Assembly: GCA_027475525.1 (NCBI GenBank)
Contig: JAMWFC010000130.1
Location: 372,001 to 436,000 of the forward strand
Length of the DNA stretch: 64,000 nt
Direction of reading: 5' to 3'
Origin: Macrolepiota albuminosa
Lineage: Eukaryota; Basidiomycota; Agaricomycetes; Agaricales; Agaricaceae
The notes under the pieces were generated by a model, which was not told the origin of the DNA, ran no database searches, and was given only the letters and a program-made list of their open reading frames with translations. The position numbers and the translations under genes were made by a program. Below, piece by piece: positions 10,855 to 23,345 of the stretch. Numbering within the stretch: the stretch's first letter is position 1; each line of letters starts with the position of its first letter.

Positions 10855-13170
10855 CACAGATAGTGGGTGCAATGTCTACAACTTATAGGGTCTGGTGGAC
10901 ACAGGAAAGGAGGGCATTTTGCTGCTAATCTCATTATGCACGCCTTTCCTATCAGTGTACAATGCATACGTTCTACACATCCTATGTGAGCTGATGTGTA
11001 TTGCTCCAACTTCCAGGATGATACCCTTTTCCTTATACCATCTTTTGTGGTTGTCACCATTGAGTTTGCCATCCTTTCCAGTATGCAAGATCATGAGTCG
11101 TTGACCAGTCTCATTCTCTTGGGCTAAAATCCATGCTTTAAGTTCATTGAAGCTATCACTCTTAGTCTTTAGTGGTATAGACCATGGTTTATTGGTGTAG
11201 TTGTCAACAATATTCATAATGTAGTTATTGCCTGTCCTTGATGTAACAGCCATCTATCTAGCCAGATCTATCCAAACTTTCTCTAATCTCCTAGTAGCTC
11301 TATGCCCTTCATCCTCTTTCCTCCTCTTTGGTGCCAGCATTCGGGTCTGTTTATCCAGGATGCAATGGTCACATTTAGGAGGTTTAGAGTGGAAGAATAA
11401 GGACATACCTTGAACTATGCCTGCACATGCCATCTCAATTATAGACTGATAGTTTGCATGTCCTAGGCGTAAGTGCCATGAGTGGAGGTCAGGAGATTTG
11501 TAGACCATGAAAGCTTGGTTATTGGAGAGATTAAGAGCATAGAGGCCTCAAGTAGGGATAAGGGTAGCTGATGCTATTGCTTTTCCGTTGCTATCATATA
11601 GTGTGGCCTTTGAATTATCAAAGGTAGCCATCATGTTTAGGTGTTTGACTAGTTTGCTTATAGAGAGAAGCTGGACTGTGGACTTGAAAACATATAATGC
11701 ATTTTCAAGGTTGAGGTGTTCTCCTTCTGCAGTGTGCAGGTGTATAGTGCCTACTCCAGTTGCAAATATGGCTGACCCTCCAACACCTCAAATGGGACGG
11801 TGTTGGACTGATTTGATGGTGACAAAGTCTTTGACATTAGGGAAAATGTGGATCATGGCTCCCGAGTCAATAAAAAATGGATTTGGAGAGGTCTCCTCAC
11901 ATAATAGTGCAAGTTGGGGATCAAAATTGAATTGATGATCATCCTGGGCAGTTGTCTCCTACTCAAGAGCAATCCAAACATCAACCTCAAGTGCTTTGAC
12001 GTCAGCTAGTGTGTGTGTCTCTGGCAATTTGACGGATGCAAGTCCTGCAAACTCTGGAGTGGCTGTGGCATTAGATTTTTTAGTCTGTGTTGCTAAGTAT
12101 GCAGCGATGGTATTGGAATCTGCTTCAATTGTAAAATTGTTGTGGCATTAGATTTTTTAGTCTGTGTTGCTAAGTATGCAGCGATGGTATTGGAATCTGC
12201 TTCAATTGTAAAATTGTTCCCCCTGAGAGTGTGAATGTGACCTTGGTCATCTTTTTCTTGTCTTTGTTGTGTTTCTCATAGAAAGCTAGTCACGCCTTCC
12301 TTGACTCATCTAAGGTCTTCCTAGCCATTGCCCCCCTTCAAGAATGCACCACGGTGTAGTGTGGCCCATGTAGACATAGATAGGGTGTTTCTGAGCTTTA
12401 CAAGTGGAGCATGTAATCTTGCTACTTTTCTGGCCTTTAGCCAGTAGTGCTGTTGAAGGGGTATTGTCAGGTGCATTGCCCACTTTGTCGGCTTCTAGAA
12501 GGGTCTGTTCTTCTTTGAGGAAATGCCTAATCTCTGTTGGGCCATAAGTCTCCATGCCTTGTCTGAGATTGTGGGATATGATCAACCAGATATAAGCAAA
12601 TGATCTATCAGACAGGGAGGAGAGCACAGCAATTGATTTCAAAAGTTCTTTGGTGACCTTGCCTGCATCAAACGCATGGTCAATTTTCTCAAAGATTGCA
12701 TCAACCATTTTGGTGAGTGGCTCTGCCAGAGAGCACTTTGTGGTAACCGCTTCTTGCAACAGTTGAACCTGCCTACTTGGGACAGCGCCACCGTGCCAGA
12801 TCTTCAGGTATTCCCAGAGGGTCACTAGATCCTCTTCATCTGCACATAGCTTCCGTTCAGACATGGATATTGCTTGTTTCAGAAAGGCGCAGGTCTGGTG
12901 TTTATTTGACATCCAGGCATAGTAGGCTCAAGGTGCATAGGTGGCATGTAGAGCAGAAGGTGGGTCGAAGATATAGTCTCAAAGCTGTACCATGAAAAGT
13001 TCAAGCTTTATAGCGAAAACCCAGTCTATATACTTGCCATCATCTTTTTCCAGGATGTGACCACACCAAGATGCCATGATCCTCCCTACTGGCAGCATGA
13101 TGGGGTTGTTGCCATTGTCAACAAGTCTTATTTTCACAATTTGTGTAGCAGATGGAGTTTCTGGCATGCT
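10855..13170 (-). pseudogene. Truncated Ty1/Copia Gag-PR-integrase relic
   Basis: Read on the minus strand, fragments follow Copia order. A Gag-like N-terminal region lies at 12979-13167, with a Gag body ending in CSTC and a nearby histidine pair at 12310-12912. A protease has the active site FFIDSGA near 11850. The GAG-pre-integrase segment (11254-11508) contains WHLRLGHANY and a later CDHC. The integrase core continues to 10876, and the conserved VERMH segment near 10960 lies in another frame. RT and RNase H are missing, so the 3' half is deleted. Several stops and frame changes make it non-functional; the 77-bp duplication at 12064 accounts for one of them. Copia is preferred over Ty3 because integrase follows protease directly. 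Confidence 0.85.
12064..12218. repeat. Exact 77-bp tandem duplication
   Basis: Period 77 with 78 matching positions, inside the Copia relic. Confidence 0.95.
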
Positions 13171-13973
13171 GGGTGGCTGGTCTTTCAGAGTAAGACATCA
13201 CTGTAAGAAGCACTTTTCAGTGGCTCAGTCACCATTGTATGCATCTAGTGATTAATGCATTGTAGTAATAAAAACAAGACTCAGAGTGTTTTCAGACAGT
13301 TCTATATATTATATTCATTTAGTAGTAAGATAATGTACTCTAAGTATGTAGAAAAATAAAGAATAGTAGTTTGAACTTCACCTCAAAGTGTTTTCAGACA
13401 CACCTGAGGTAGACAACATGTAAGTGTTCAAAATATATCTAGTACAGGTAATTACAGATTAACAAATGCTGGGAAAACATGGTTAATAAATGAGAACAAA
13501 AAATAAGGTACAGAAAAAGAAAAGGCAAACATATGTTGAGGATATGTCTGAGATCTTTGATCCAACTTGTAGGAATTTGTTGCTAAGGTTTGTTTTAACA
13601 TCTATATAGATGTACTAGATAGAAAATCTGTGTTCATGAAGCAGCTGGTGAGATCAAAGCTTAGGTTTGTTTTAACATCTATATAGATGTACTAGATAGA
13701 AAATCTGTGTTCATGAAGCAGCTGGTGAGATCAAAGCTTTAAGGCAAATAGCTAGATGCAGCTCAACTGCTGGAGCAGTTTCAGGAATTAAAAGAGTTGA
13801 ATATATTGGCCCTGGAGAATCTGAAAGGACCTAGGCTATAGTATCAGTAGTTCAGTAGAGAGTGAAGAGTTTGGTAGTGTGATGTTTGAAGAAGGTTTGA
13901 GTTGCAGCTGAGCCTCCAAGTAAGCAAACAAGTCCATGTTTCAACCTGAGAGTCTAGAGCATTTGAGGAAGAA
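13168..13973. other. Non-coding AT-rich spacer
   Basis: No gene seen. It holds one 77-bp tandem duplication at 13586-13739. The missing Copia 5' LTR would be expected here but no LTR ends could be defined. Confidence 0.5.
13586..13739. repeat. Exact 77-bp tandem duplication
   Basis: Units 13586-13662 and 13663-13739 are identical, in non-coding AT-rich DNA. Confidence 0.95.
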
Positions 13974-14151
13974 TATCAGGAGACTCCTCATTCCTTCTTT
14001 TGTTCACTCCTTATTTTTTCATTCTCTCTTCATTCATTTTCTTATTTCTTCTGTCATTCTTTTACTTTACTGCTTCTATTCTTTCAACACTATCTATTAG
14101 TACTACTTTGAGCCTTTGAGGTGCTCTGATTCTTTAGCTATTATTCAAACA
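13974..14151 (+). repeat. Dispersed repeat copy 1, ending at the Helitron junction
   Basis: About 178 bp that align with 32029-32205, differing mainly by transitions. The alignment stops at ...TTCAAACA (14151), where the Helitron-type stem-loop begins; the other copy continues with different sequence. This copy begins TATCAGG and the other TGTCAGG, which resembles an LTR start. Confidence 0.75.
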
Positions 14152-14211
14152 CGAGCTACGATTCGTGCCTTCGGCACGAATTTCGTAGCTCGTTGGGGGC
14201 TTCGCCCCCAA
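14151..14211 (-). other. Helitron 3'-terminal stem-loops
   Basis: Outer arms 14151-14161 and 14183-14193 are perfect 11-bp complements. They enclose an inner 9-bp hairpin (14161-14169 with 14173-14181) capped by TTC. A second hairpin has 7-bp arms 14194-14200 and 14204-14210. Hairpins at this position act as the rolling-circle terminator in Helitrons. Confidence 0.7.
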
Positions 14212-14222
14212 ACCCCCCCCAA

Positions 14223-14480
14223 CTAAGCCTCCACCCTAACCTCACTTCGTTCGGTTAGGGCTCCAAGTATGTATAAGTAACTTAGCCTCCACCCCAACCT
14301 CACTTCGTTCGGTTAACCTCACTTCGTTCGGTTAGGGCTCCAAGTATGTATAAGTAACTTAGCCTCCACCCCAACCTCACTTCGTTCGGTTAGAGCTCCA
14401 AGTATGTATATAAGTAACTCAGCCTTCACCCCAACCTCACTTCGTTCGGTTAGGGGTTCCAAATATGTATCTTAGTAACT
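14223..14480. repeat. Minisatellite next to the Helitron 3' end
   Basis: Four degenerate units of about 58-77 bp, each containing CCTCACTTCGTTCGGTTAGG or a close variant. In the first unit CCCTAACC and GGTTAGGG form 8-bp inverted arms around a TTCG-rich loop. The second unit has an internal 19-bp duplication. Confidence 0.85.
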
Positions 14481-15243
14481 CAGCTTCTATCATGATCTTA
14501 CTTTCATTATGTCTTACTGATTCCAGCATAAGTTGTTAACAAATAGAGAGTTTCACATTTATCAAGAAATGATGCTACAAATCCAAGTTATATATATTCT
14601 ATTAGTACAGTATTAACAAATATCAAGTCAAATGCTAAAATATAAAAGTTAGTAATAAGTAGGTAATTAAACATCACACTCACATTTGTAAACCCAAGAA
14701 ACAATGCTATAATTCCAAGTTATATGTACAGTATCAAGTTAGATGCTAAAATATAAAGTTAGTAATAAGTAGTTAATTAACAATCACACTTACATTTGTA
14801 AACCATTGAGAACTTCTTGATATACAATATTTGCAGTTGTTTTTGATGTATTTTCTTCTGATAAAATCACCTTGATACGATCTCCTGATGTGCATCGAGA
14901 AAGTGCAACATAAAGTTGGCCATGTGTAAAAACAGGTGATCGAAGGTCCAATCCAACATGCTTGACTGATTGCCCTTGAGACTTGTTAATAGTCATAGCA
15001 AAGGCCAATCGAATTGGAAACTGTCTCCTGCGTAATGGTATGGGCAAATCCTCTTCAGAGGCATCTAGATTGATCCTTGGAATCAAAACAGTTGAACCTG
15101 CAAACTTGGCATCTCCACTGATAATACAACATCTGAGGACTCTGGTGCTGATATGAGTGACAATCATTCTTGTTCCATTGCAAAGTCCTTTGGTTGTGTC
15201 CAGATTCCTGAGGAGCATGACAGGAACTCCAATCTTCAAAGCC

Positions 15244-15397
15244 AGTTTAGCCAAAGGCAAACTACTGGCTTTCAAAGAGTTGAGATATTCCACAGGATAT
15301 AAGGCAAGGCCATCAGGATTAGTTTAGCCAAAGGCAAACTACTGGCTTTCAAAGAGTTGAGATATTCCACAGGATATAAGGCAAGGCCATCAGGATT
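15244..15397. repeat. Exact 77-bp tandem duplication in the Helitron helicase
   Basis: Units 15244-15320 and 15321-15397 are identical. Dropping one unit rejoins the two helicase ORFs in frame. Confidence 0.95.
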
Positions 15398-18300
15398 TCT
15401 GTTATCAGAGAGAACAGAATCTGCACTCTGTAAGATCCTTTCTTCCCCTGGATACCTCTCTAGAACTTCTGCATTGATCTCCTCTATATCAGAGTTCTTG
15501 CCAGAGAGAATAGTCCGGTCCAGATAATACTGATCATTTTGAGGATGACCAATATTAGGATATGTGGAAGAAATCAATCCAGTGATAGAATTGTCATCAC
15601 AGATCATCCTTTCAGGCAGTTTGACTGTTTCTCCAGGTCCTAGATTTTTCCCTGCACCAACATCCAACAACCAAGCTGCATGAGCAATATTCTCTGCAGT
15701 CTGATCCAATCTCATATTTTGGACCAAGTAATGAACTTGAATATGATCCCAAAGTCGGCCCCTTTTGAGTGAAGCAGCAATCATCTGCTGCCTAAGTCCA
15801 TGTGGAACGACTGGAAGAGTTTGCCTAAAGTCCCCTCCAAAAACCACAGTGACTCCACCAAAGGAAATGTCATTATTGAAGATGTCTCTGAAGCCACGAT
15901 CGACAGAGTCAATGGCATTTTTGTGTTGCATTGGAACTTCATCCCAAATAACAACTTTAGTGCGAAGTATGAGCTGTGATAACTGGGTTCCTCTCTTGAT
16001 ATTGGCAATGGATGTGTCAAGAGCAGGAATGGGAATTTTGAATCTTGAATGAGCTGTCCTACCTCCTTCCAACAATAAGGCAGCAATGCCAGATGATGCT
16101 ACACATAATGCCACATCTCCATGAGAACGAACTGCAGCAGCCAGAGTATTGCAGACAAAGGTTTTGCCACATCCTCCAGCACTGTGAATGAATAGCATCC
16201 TGCCCAAATTGTTGTTCACTGAGTTTATGACAGCATTGAAAGTCTCCAGTTGTTCCACATTGAACTTGGCCTTGTTACTCTCCACTCTTTGCTTGAGGTC
16301 CTCAACATCATAATTGGTTTCATCTTCTAAAAGCCTGTTGCCTAGAAGAATGATCAGTGTTCAAGTCAATCTTTTATGCAAATGCCAATTACCTGGAACT
16401 ATATTCCAATTCTGTTGAGCCTCTGGCATGTTGGGAAAGTCTTTCAGAGTTTTCCCAAAATTCATCAAAGTGTCATTGATGAGATAAAGGCCATAGTCAT
16501 AGACATCCTCATTGATAAAGACTCGGTCCCTGTATTGCCTAGTATGTTCCAATCTGTGTCGAAGATCATCACAGATAGAATGTTTGAATTCGTTCCATAG
16601 AGCCTCAGGAGTGGCAGGAGCACAGTGGAATAGAATAGTGCAAAACAGCTGCCTAAGAGCTGATCCTAGTTGGATTGGAGCAGCTTCAGTGAGACACTGC
16701 CTCCATTCTGCATCATCCTCCAAAAGACCTAGAGCCTTGCAAGCTTCCTGATAAGTTGGATAGGTATGGCCATTGACTGTCCTGAGATCAGCCCATGAAG
16801 TTGCATTGGTTACAACAGTCAAGAGCATCCTGAGATAGAACCTTTCTCCCTGTCTTGGTGAAGCAAAATACATCCTTCCAATTGCTGTCCCTCTCTGCCT
16901 CTCCTTCCAACTCCGTTTAGATGCTTCATAAACAAACTTGGTTGGAAAGTTCTGATAAGTGGTGTTATTATTGGGAAACCTGGTATTGGCTTCAAACCAA
17001 GCTGTGAGTGCAGTCTTGTCTGCATTAGGTCTAGCAGCCACCACCTGTATTGGTTCATCATCTGGGAAATAGACTTCATGCTGGTTTTCCAAGTGCACAG
17101 GCAATCTGTACACTGAAGGATATTCAGCATGCATGTTAAATTCAAAGATGTGCCAGCAAGCCTCAGGAGCAGAAATGTATCTGGCATCCAAGTGTTCTTT
17201 GATTTCATCCCTCTCCTCCCTAGCAATCTCCAAAGTTGTCCTATCATGGCCCTTGTAGATGTACTTGTGAATGTATTTGATTGCATCCACTGAAGCACAG
17301 ACTTCCACATTGATATGACATTGGAATTTGGCTGAGAGATATGGATTGTATGGGACAACATTACGATTGTCATAACGACGACCATGCTTTTCAAAAAAGC
17401 GGCCATTGTTAGGTCTGGCATATTGGGGATAGCCATCATCACCATACTGTGTAGCTTCCTGAAATTCCTTGGGATATCTCTTGGAACATTTGCCATCTAC
17501 CATGCACTTGGCATTGGGAAAATCTGCTCCATATGGACCATGAACCATATTGGTAGTAACAACCTAATAACAAAGGTCAGCTACTGCATTGATAATTCAA
17601 GCAAAGCCAATACCTGATACAATTGAGGCTGAGTCACCGGATCAGGAATTTGAGCAGAAACAATAGTGTCCACATAAGCTGCGTCTTTGATCTTGTCATG
17701 ATGATGGAAAAAGATCAAGATATGTATATGTGGAAGTCCCCTCTTTTGAAATTCAATGGTATGGACAGATGCCACACATTTTCCAAATAGACCATCTTTT
17801 ATGTCCTTCAAAAGAGCATTCTTCTTGAGTTCAAATACTCTGGCAACAATATCTGGACGGTCAGAAGCTGTTTGCCTCTTTCCATTAACCATAGGTTCCT
17901 TTAGCAGAGCCTCTTCAATTTCTGGCCACTTTGGATTGGCAGTCATGGTGATGAAGAGATCTGGTTTATGGAAATGTCTGCAAATAGCCATAGAGTCCTG
18001 GAATAGTTGCTGCATGTGTCGTTCACTTCCAACATGAGAAGAGGGAAGGACTACCCGTCGGCTTTGCCTGCGTAAATCTTCATCTCCAGCAGCTGCATCG
18101 ACCACCCCTTGATACACTTCAGCCCTAATCTTCTTTTGATTGTGCCGGACCCAATTGAGCTTGTTCTGCTCAGTTGATGCCCATGCATCCACAACATATT
18201 GCTGAAACAGTCTGCCACTCCAAAGCAATGCAGCATTAGCTTCCAAAGCTCTTTGCTGCAGCCTATATGCATAATATGCAGTTTGGCTAACTTTTTTGGC

Positions 18301-20464
18301 TCTTTGTTCTCCTGCTGGTCCAAATTGAGATTGAATATCGGTGTGAAATCCAGGTTCTCCAGTTGGAAATATGATAGTGTAATGCAGAGGAGTGTAATAG
18401 GGGTGTAGATGGCTGATTCGCTTCAATTGACCTCCATGCAGATGCAGGACTATGTCACGGTGATCTGATCGTTCTTCAGAACCATCTCCTGGTATAATTG
18501 CAGCAACTCCTTCCTGTTCATTAGGGTTGTTATAGCGTCGATGGTCTCCAAAGTCAGCCCTCAGTTGAACAGAAAGCCTTTGTGGTTGGCCTTCAGGAAC
18601 TTCTGTCATAATCTGCTTTGCAAGCTTGTATAAGCCAATAAAAGGATTGACTCTATGAAGCATATCCTGCAAAGAGGCCATTATCTGAGGATCCAATCTA
18701 GGATTGCTTCCCTGACGAAAAGCCAATTGTTGATTGTGATCGTAGAAGTAGAGTTGTGCATACACAGGATGATCACCTTCAGTTGGAAGCAAAGCACCTG
18801 TCAGATGATGGAGCTCTCCATTAATTCTAAAGCTGTATGGTCCAGGAGCATTGGTAATTGCCTGGTCAATTTTGACTCCCAGAGATGTAAATGCAAAGGC
18901 TGCATTGTATTGGCGAATAGATGCTTTAAAAGCATCAGAAAGAGGATGGTGACCTTGGAGTAAGCCAAGCAGTTCTGGTGGAGCATCTTCAAGTCTGGGC
19001 AAATCAATCTGCCCTTGTAAACAGCACATGCCAAACTTTGGATTACGTCTAGTAGACTTGGAGAGCTTTTCAGCATCAAAATGTAGAGCATGACAGTGTG
19101 GGCATGCAACATCCATAGAACCAAGATAGTGTGAAGGGGATCCATCTGTGTAATGCTGTCTTCCTGTTGGAAGAGCATTCCTAGGCTGAACATCATCAGG
19201 TTCTTGAATCCTTTGTAAGACAGGAGGTGCTGGTATATTCTGCTGCATGACATTCCCAGGTAGATCCACATACTCCAAGTTAGGAGGTGCTGGTAGATTT
19301 TGCTGTCTATTATCTCCAGGTGGATCCACATACTCCAAGTCCTCCTCTATATTCTCAGCAAGATCATTCCTATGATTATCCAGTAGATTTGGATCAATCT
19401 CATTGTCAATGGGAGGTTCCAAATACTCCAAAGGATTTTGAAGCATTTCATCAAAAGCTGCATGGATATTTTCTAATCCATGAGGATCCAAATCATTAAA
19501 ATCCTCTTCAAGATCAGCTAAACGTTGCTGTTCCCAATTTTGTAAGATCCTTTCAGCTCTAGCCTCATTTAAAGGCCTATGTTCAGGATTGAGATCTACA
19601 TCCTGTTAATCTTTCTTAGTCAATGCAACTTTTAAAAGTTGTCTTTGTCTCACCTCTAGCTGATGTAAAGCCCTTTGTGCCTCTGCTACTGCATGCTCTT
19701 CAGCTATAGCAATATCTCTGAGCTGTTGTTGCTCATGCAATACTGCTAATGCCTGTTGTTGCCTCTGTTGCTCCTGCAATACTGCTAGTGCCTGCCATTG
19801 TCTATCCTGCTCCTCAGCTGCAGCAATATGCCTCAACCTTTGTTGGTCTTGCAATGCTGCTAATGATTGTGCTTGTATAGGAGCAACCTGCTGTCTCCCT
19901 CTATTCCTAAGTGCAGGTGGCAGTGGCAGTGGCATTGTGAAGTTTGGCAAAGCAGCTCTATGCAAAGCAGGCATTCTAGGTATAGGATTCTGTAAAGGAG
20001 CATCCCAACCTTCAGGCAAATGAGTTTCAGGTATACTCATAGCAGTCCCACCAACTACAGGCTGATTGACTGATCCCACTCTATGATCTCTTCCATGCAC
20101 AGCAGCTGGTAGAGGTGCTACTATTGAAGGCACATAAGGAGCTCTATGTGCAGGAAGAGGTAGAGGTGGTATCATTCTAGGAATAGGATTTTGCAAAGGG
20201 GCATTCCATCCTTCAGGTAAATGAGTTTCAGGAATAGCCCTAGCAAATAGATCCTCAGCAACAGTTGGTGGTCTAACAGGCCTCCTCAAAGAGCTAGAAG
20301 TATTTCCTCCAGAGCTTGAACCAATCTGATTATTTCCCCCAGTTCTCATATCCCCCAATCCTGTAGTTCCAAGTTGTACATCCTCAGATGCAAATAAGTT
20401 CATAGCAACAGATGGTCCAATAGGCCTTCCCAAAGAGCTAGAGGCAATCTGATCATTTCTTCCA

Positions 20465-20530
20465 ATTCTCATATCTCCAGTTCTCATATCCCCAGTTCCC
20501 ATATCCCCAGTTCCCATATCCCCAGTTCCA
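20465..20530. repeat. 15-bp coding minisatellite in Helitron N-terminus
   Basis: Repeated copies of a 15-bp unit (CCCATATCCCCAGTT and variants) encode the TGDMG/TGDMR repeats. Confidence 0.8.
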
Positions 20531-20689
20531 TAATGAAGTGGTATAACCACTGAAGTAGATCTTCTACTTCTATTTGCACGGCGCTCATCAGGATCAGTCA
20601 TTTGTAACTGTTGTAGCCTGCTGTCTTTGACCTTCAGGAGTACTGGGTCCATTATTAGAATGAGTAGTTGAAGATTGCCTGAAAGAATA

Positions 20690-21010
20690 ATTTTTTAAGC
20701 ATTTTCATAGCTTAAAACTATTGAAAGACACTTACATGATGAGTGTATCAATAGCTCAAAGTTGTCCAAGTATTACTGTAAGTTGAATAGAATTTTTCTG
20801 AATTTTTTCGAATTTTTTAAGCATTTATAAAGCTCAAAAACAATGAAAGTCACTTACTACAATAGCCCAAACTTTCACTATAAGCTGAATTGAATTTTCC
20901 CTGATTTTTCTGTGATTTTTTTCGAATTTTTTAAGCATTTTTTAAGCTCAAATACATTAAAAATCACTTACAATGATCAATCAATAGCTGAAAGTTGTCG
21001 AGCTATTGAA
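20690..21010. repeat. Three tandem units of about 115 bp upstream of the Helitron gene
   Basis: Units start near 20694, 20813 and 20924 with AATTTTTTAAGCATTT, followed by an AAAGTCACTTAC-type segment. They are diverged and lie upstream of the Rep/helicase start, so they may be part of its promoter region or a 5' subterminal repeat. Confidence 0.7.
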
Positions 21011-23345
21011 TGTTTGTTAAGATTCATCAATCAATCAATTAATAATTACTTACTTTGTAGTTGAGTGTGAAAATTTCGCTATAAGAATGTTTGTTAATAG
21101 TCATCAATCAATCAATCTGCATGTGTAAATATAAACCCTGCAGAGGCTAAAACCTCATGGGAAAGTAACAATAGAGAGCTAAAAAAAGCTTAGGTTCTGA
21201 GGTCTACTTTAGTAGACCAAGGTTTTACTACCTGCTTTGGCACATATTTTGTCCTGGAAATTTGTGCCTCTCATGTGACCTTAGCTATTGCTGTGCCTCT
21301 TCCCTTCCAGCTATTTCTACTGGTTATATCCTCAAAATTTGCTCTCTTTTGGCTATATTTACCAGCTATTTCTACCAGCTATTACCACTATGTCCTCAAA
21401 ATTTGCTCTCTTTCAGCTATCTTTATTAGCTATTTGTCTTTAAAATTTGCTCCTCTTTTCTGCTATCTCTGCTGGGTAATTAATTAATTTTTTTATATTG
21501 AAAGATTATACTTTTATTTTTTATATATTTATATTTTAAGTTGTTTTTTTCTGTGTTGAGTGCATTATTTTTTTTTCTTTTACCAAGAAAAGATTCTGTT
21601 TTTCATATATATATATGTGTTTTTTGAATATGTGTATGTTTTTTCTTGAATATGTGCATATGTTTTTTTTAATATATGTAATTTGTTTCATGTTGTTAAA
21701 TGTCTTATTTATTATTGTAACTTATTATATTTAGTACTTAGCAAGAGGAGCATGCATGAACATTGTACAATTATGTAATAATTTTTTTTTGCTTTGGCAG
21801 TCATTATCCTGTTCTCTTCATTTACTTTCATTTTTGAAAATTATACCATATAATGTCTTGTTTATTATTGTAATTTATTATATCTAGTACTTAGAAAGAG
21901 GAGCATGCATGAACATTGTACAATTATGTGATAATTTTTTGCTCTAGCAGTCATTACCCTGTTCTCTTTATTTATTTTCATCTTTGAAAACTAGATCACA
22001 TTGTCTTTGGAATTCATAAAAACTTTTTGAATTATTTTTTCTGTAAGCTTGTATAGATCCAGTTTTCTGTCTGATAAAATATGCTTATATAAGCTGTTGC
22101 TTCAGTAATGGTTTATTGCTTGATCAATCTGTTCTGAAATTGCATTTTGACATATTGATTGAGTTTATAAATTTGCTTTCTTTTAGCATTTTATACCTAG
22201 TTGTCAATCTGCTATGATGCTAAGTATCATTGAATAAATATATGTACATGAGAGTTGTCAATTTATAACTCCTTTTATGCATATTTACAGAGTCAACCGT
22301 GATGATTTTAAGTCTCTTATTTACATTAACTAATACATTTAATATATTGAAATAAATAATTGGAGAGGCTATTAGAAACTAAGAAACTTTGATTAATTAT
22401 CTTGGATATAAATTTTATCTTGTGCTTATATAGCACCAAGAAATACCTACAAGAAGCAGGTTCATATCTCACTTTTTGCATAGTTTGTTGTATTACTCAA
22501 ACTATTTCTGTTTACAGGCTATAAATATGAAGCCACAATTGCAGAGAGATACATCTGTTTTTGTATAGAAGTCATATTGATGTCAATATCTTCTATGTCT
22601 ACAGAGACAATAATAAAAATTGAAGGCTTTGAAGTTAAGTCTCTATGTTTTATTGTCTACTTATCAATACAGATCATGCCATCCAATTCTTGGATTTATG
22701 TTGATAGACACTAATATATATGATCAACTTCCTCAATCATTGAAAAACCCCTCCCTTAAAACTCACTCAAAAGCTCAACTCATTTAAATTTGATCTCAAG
22801 TTTCATATAAATAGTAGCTAGAATTTCTCTCTCTGATTCAGTAATTGTGCCATTGGTCTCTTTTTGACTATTCAATTTTATAGACAGTCATTGACAAAAC
22901 CCTACTGTAGACCTTGGTATTGCCATGTGCTGCAGCGGCCCATCCCTATTGATAATTTATAAAGTGCTTCCTGACCAGAGTTGTGAGCCTTGTTCTGCTG
23001 TAAGAAGAACCTCCAGAAATTGCTTAATGTTGCATTGTGATGCTTTTAGAGCTGAAGCCTTGAAACTAGGACTAGGAGAAGGGAAGAGGCAGAGAGAAGA
23101 GGAATTTCCTGATATGTAAGTACAATATAAAACAATTTGGTCCAGAAGATGGCCTAGGCACTGCTGTATCTAGAATATGTTTCTGATAGAAAGAAAGGTC
23201 AAAGAAACCTGTCATTTCTTTCTTCTCCACCTCATTAACATAGACAAAGGCAAATTTCCTTTGTTAAAGGACTTTTTCTAGTAGGAATTGACACACTTTT
23301 TCTTTAAGGAATACTGATGTGTACTTGGATATCTGTGTAAATAAC
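21011..23345. other. AT-rich non-coding region
   Basis: No convincing gene; only short ORFs. It contains an 8-bp inverted repeat GGTCTACT/AGTAGACC near 21210 and a diverged 153-bp tandem duplication (21700-22000). Confidence 0.5.
21700..22000. repeat. Diverged tandem duplication, period about 153 bp
   Basis: The segment starting TGTCTTATTTATTATTG at 21701 recurs at 21854 with scattered substitutions and a small length change. Unlike the 77-bp set it is diverged, so it is a real duplication. Confidence 0.8.

Larger units (their letters stand above)
14790..20652 (-). pseudogene. Helitron Rep/helicase protein
   Basis: One reading frame assembled from exons 20652-17614, 17563-16393 and 16341-14790, with GT-AG introns 17564-17613 (50 nt) and 16342-16392 (51 nt). 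The N-terminal 350 residues are low-complexity, with a repeated TGDMG/TGDMR motif. A zinc-finger-like CPHC...FGMCC follows (about 19100-19020), then the rolling-circle Rep domain with RGLPHIHIL (about 17745) and the two-tyrosine motif KYIHKYIYKG (about 17260), then a PIF1-type helicase with Walker A SAGGCGKT (about 16165), VIWDE (about 15945), GGDFRQTLP and a C-terminal TINKSQGQS motif. Two defects are seen: a TAA at 19606 in place of a probable CAA, and a frame break at 15244-15397 that disappears if the 77-bp duplication is an artefact. Confidence 0.9.
14151..21000 (-). mobile_element. Helitron (rolling-circle transposon); 5' end not resolved
   Basis: Encodes a Rep/PIF1-like helicase protein on the minus strand (20652 to 14790). 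The low-coordinate end, which is the 3' end of the element, carries two strong stem-loops at 14151-14193 and 14193-14211. Sequence homology to another locus (32029-32205) breaks at this point, and the base following the element end on the minus strand is T, as Helitron insertion requires. The last bases read CTCG rather than the usual CTRR, so the exact end is a best estimate. The 5' end lies beyond 20652, probably near or past the tandem repeats at 20690-21010, but no convincing 5' TC end was identified. Confidence 0.8.

Noticed and set aside
14790..16285. Helitron helicase as two separate genes
   Set aside because: The split is caused by the 77-bp duplication at 15244-15397; the frame is continuous without one unit.
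21210..21228. Inverted repeat GGTCTACT/AGTAGACC as the Helitron 5' end
   Set aside because: No adjacent TC after an A target base, and no second copy to define the boundary.
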